The position numbers and the translations under genes are program-made. This document shows positions 4,058 to 5,123 of a DNA stretch of 5,123 bases, piece after piece. The notes under the pieces are model-generated. The model did no database searches. It saw nothing but the letters and a program-made list of their open reading frames with translations, and was not told the origin of the DNA. The DNA is from an uncultured bacterium (GTDB lineage: Bacteria > Cyanobacteriota > Vampirovibrionia > Gastranaerophilales > Gastranaerophilaceae), in contig USGC01000138.1 of the NCBI GenBank assembly GCA_900554095.1, positions 1-5,123 on the forward strand. Reading direction: 5' to 3'. Every line of letters begins with the position of its first letter. The stretch's first letter is position 1.

Positions 4058-5123
4058 ATGCTTGATATCAAACTAATTAGAGAATGCCCGGATAAAATAA
4101 ATGAACTTTTAAAAAGAAGAAACCCTGAATTATCAATAGACGAAGTTATTAAGATTGATGAAGAACGCCGAAAAATTCAAACGCAAGCCGATGAATTAAG
4201 AGCAAAAAGAAAAGCTGAATCACAAAAAATTGGTGAGTTGAAGAAAAAAGGCGAAAACACCGACGCAATTCAGGAAGACGTTCGCAAAATCGGCGACGAT
4301 ATCAAAGCATTGGAAGAAAAACAGAATGAATTAGACGCAAAACAGCGCACAATCTTGCTTCACATCCCGAACATTCCGGATGAAACTACACCAATCGGAC
4401 TTTCTGAGGATGATAATGTTGAAGTTTATAAGTGGGGCGAGCCGCGAAAGTTTGATTTTGAATTTAAAGCTCACTGGGACTTGTGTGAAGAAAAAGGGCT
4501 TGTTGACTTTGAGCGCGGTGTAAAGCTTTCTCAAAGCCGTTTTATTCTTTACCGCGGTAAAGGCGCAAAGCTAGAGCGTGCAATTATAAACTTTTTCCTA
4601 GACTATCATTGCGGTGAACAAGGTTATGAAGAAATCCTTCCGCCTTTTATGGCAAATTCTGCAACAATGACCGGTACAGGTCAGCTTCCGAAATTTGCTG
4701 AAGACATGTATAAATGCGTTGATGAGGATTTGTACTTAATTCCGACAGCCGAAGTTCCTGTTACAAATATTTATGCAAATGAAATTCTAAGCGAGGATGA
4801 TCTGCCTAAATATATGACAGCCTACACTCCGTGCTTCCGCCGTGAATCAGGCTCTGCCGGCAAAGACACCCGCGGTCTTATACGCGTTCACCAATTTAAC
4901 AAAGTCGAACTGGTAAAACTTTGTACGCCGGAAACAAGTCCGGAGGAACACGAAAAATTGACTGAAGATGCAGAAAAAATGCTTCAGTTGCTTGAGCTTC
5001 CATACCGCCGTGAAGCCTTGTCAACAGGCGATATTGGATTTTCAGCAAACAAATGCTGGGATTTAGAAGTTTGGATGCCGTCTTACGGCACTTACAAAGA
5101 AATTTCAAGTTGTTCAAATTACG
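4058..5123 (+). CDS. serS: Seryl-tRNA synthetase, 3'-truncated by the window edge
   Basis: 355 codons of a class IIa synthetase that charges tRNA-Ser (and tRNA-Sec where present) with serine in the cytosol. The protein starts MLDIKLIRECPDKINELLKRR, typical of bacterial SerRS. Residues about 27-98 form the charged antiparallel coiled-coil arm that binds the long variable arm of tRNA-Ser. Motif 1 lies around 176-196 (ending LPP), followed by TGTGQLPKF (205-213). The serine-binding TAEVP is at 230-234. Motif 2 has FRRESGSAGKDTRG (260-273) and HQFNKVE (278-284), including R261 and E263 that contact ATP and the adenylate. EISSCSN is at 348-354. Bacterial SerRS is about 420-430 residues, so roughly 70 residues including motif 3 lie beyond the window. 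The start is set by AAAGAGG (4045-4051), 6 bases before ATG. It has its own promoter. The minus-strand frames at 4331-4534 and 4896-5117 are shadows. Confidence 0.97.
   Translation, partial: MLDIKLIRECPDKINELLKRRNPELSIDEVIKIDEERRKIQTQADELRAKRKAESQKIGELKKKGENTDAIQEDVRKIGDDIKALEEKQNELDAKQRTILLHIPNIPDETTPIGLSEDDNVEVYKWGEPRKFDFEFKAHWDLCEEKGLVDFERGVKLSQSRFILYRGKGAKLERAIINFFLDYHCGEQGYEEILPPFMANSATMTGTGQLPKFAEDMYKCVDEDLYLIPTAEVPVTNIYANEILSEDDLPKYMTAYTPCFRRESGSAGKDTRGLIRVHQFNKVELVKLCTPETSPEEHEKLTEDAEKMLQLLELPYRREALSTGDIGFSANKCWDLEVWMPSYGTYKEISSCSNY

Noticed and set aside
4331..4534. Minus-strand open frame of 67 codons
   Set aside because: Antisense to serS, whose identity is certain.
4896..5117. 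Minus-strand open frame of 73 codons
   Set aside because: Antisense to serS motif 2 to EISSCSN region; a shadow.
1..5123. CRISPR array, transposase, tRNA or rRNA gene
   Set aside because: I saw no regularly spaced repeats, no transposase-like frame or terminal repeats, and no cloverleaf or rRNA-like sequence.

Overview
The window reads as an AT-rich bacterial chromosome segment with standard code, sigma70-type promoters (TTTACA-17-TATAAT upstream of the dehydrogenase gene) and clear Shine-Dalgarno sites. All five stop codons visible are TAA. The mix of a NAD-type isocitrate dehydrogenase, a bacterial seryl-tRNA synthetase and glycine-rich hydrophobic orphan proteins would fit an uncultured low-GC, host-associated lineage. 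I thought of gut Gastranaerophilales/Melainabacteria, but that is an impression and not something the sequence proves.

Layout. Positions 1-983 (minus) hold the first 327 codons of an unrecognised protein with a long Gly/Ala-rich hydrophobic segment; its end lies outside the window. Positions 1122-1988 (minus) hold a second unrecognised 288-residue protein of similar design. The two share an ungapped 32-residue block (10 identities) leading into a glycine-zipper-like hydrophobic region, so I read them as a tandem pair of diverged paralogues. A perfect 12-bp stem terminator (1056-1086) separates them, so they probably have separate transcripts. Positions 2146-2400 (plus) encode a small basic protein with a KYPIDT..HIRAAWSY motif known to me from small uncharacterised and phage-associated proteins. 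Positions 2468-3460 (plus) encode an NAD-dependent isocitrate dehydrogenase behind its own near-consensus promoter.

Positions 3461-3578 contain no intact gene. On the minus strand they hold coding-like sequence that looks like a lost C-terminal tail of the next gene, a charged orphan protein at 3579-3908 (minus). The divergent gap at 3909-4057 carries promoters for both directions and a 9-bp-arm inverted repeat between them. The last gene, serS (4058 to beyond the window end, plus), is seryl-tRNA synthetase, complete up to just before class II motif 3.

The housekeeping genes (icd for 2-oxoglutarate supply, serS for translation) have no evident functional link with the orphan genes. The most interesting content is the orphan glycine-zipper pair and the partly decayed small gene, not a recognisable multi-gene system.
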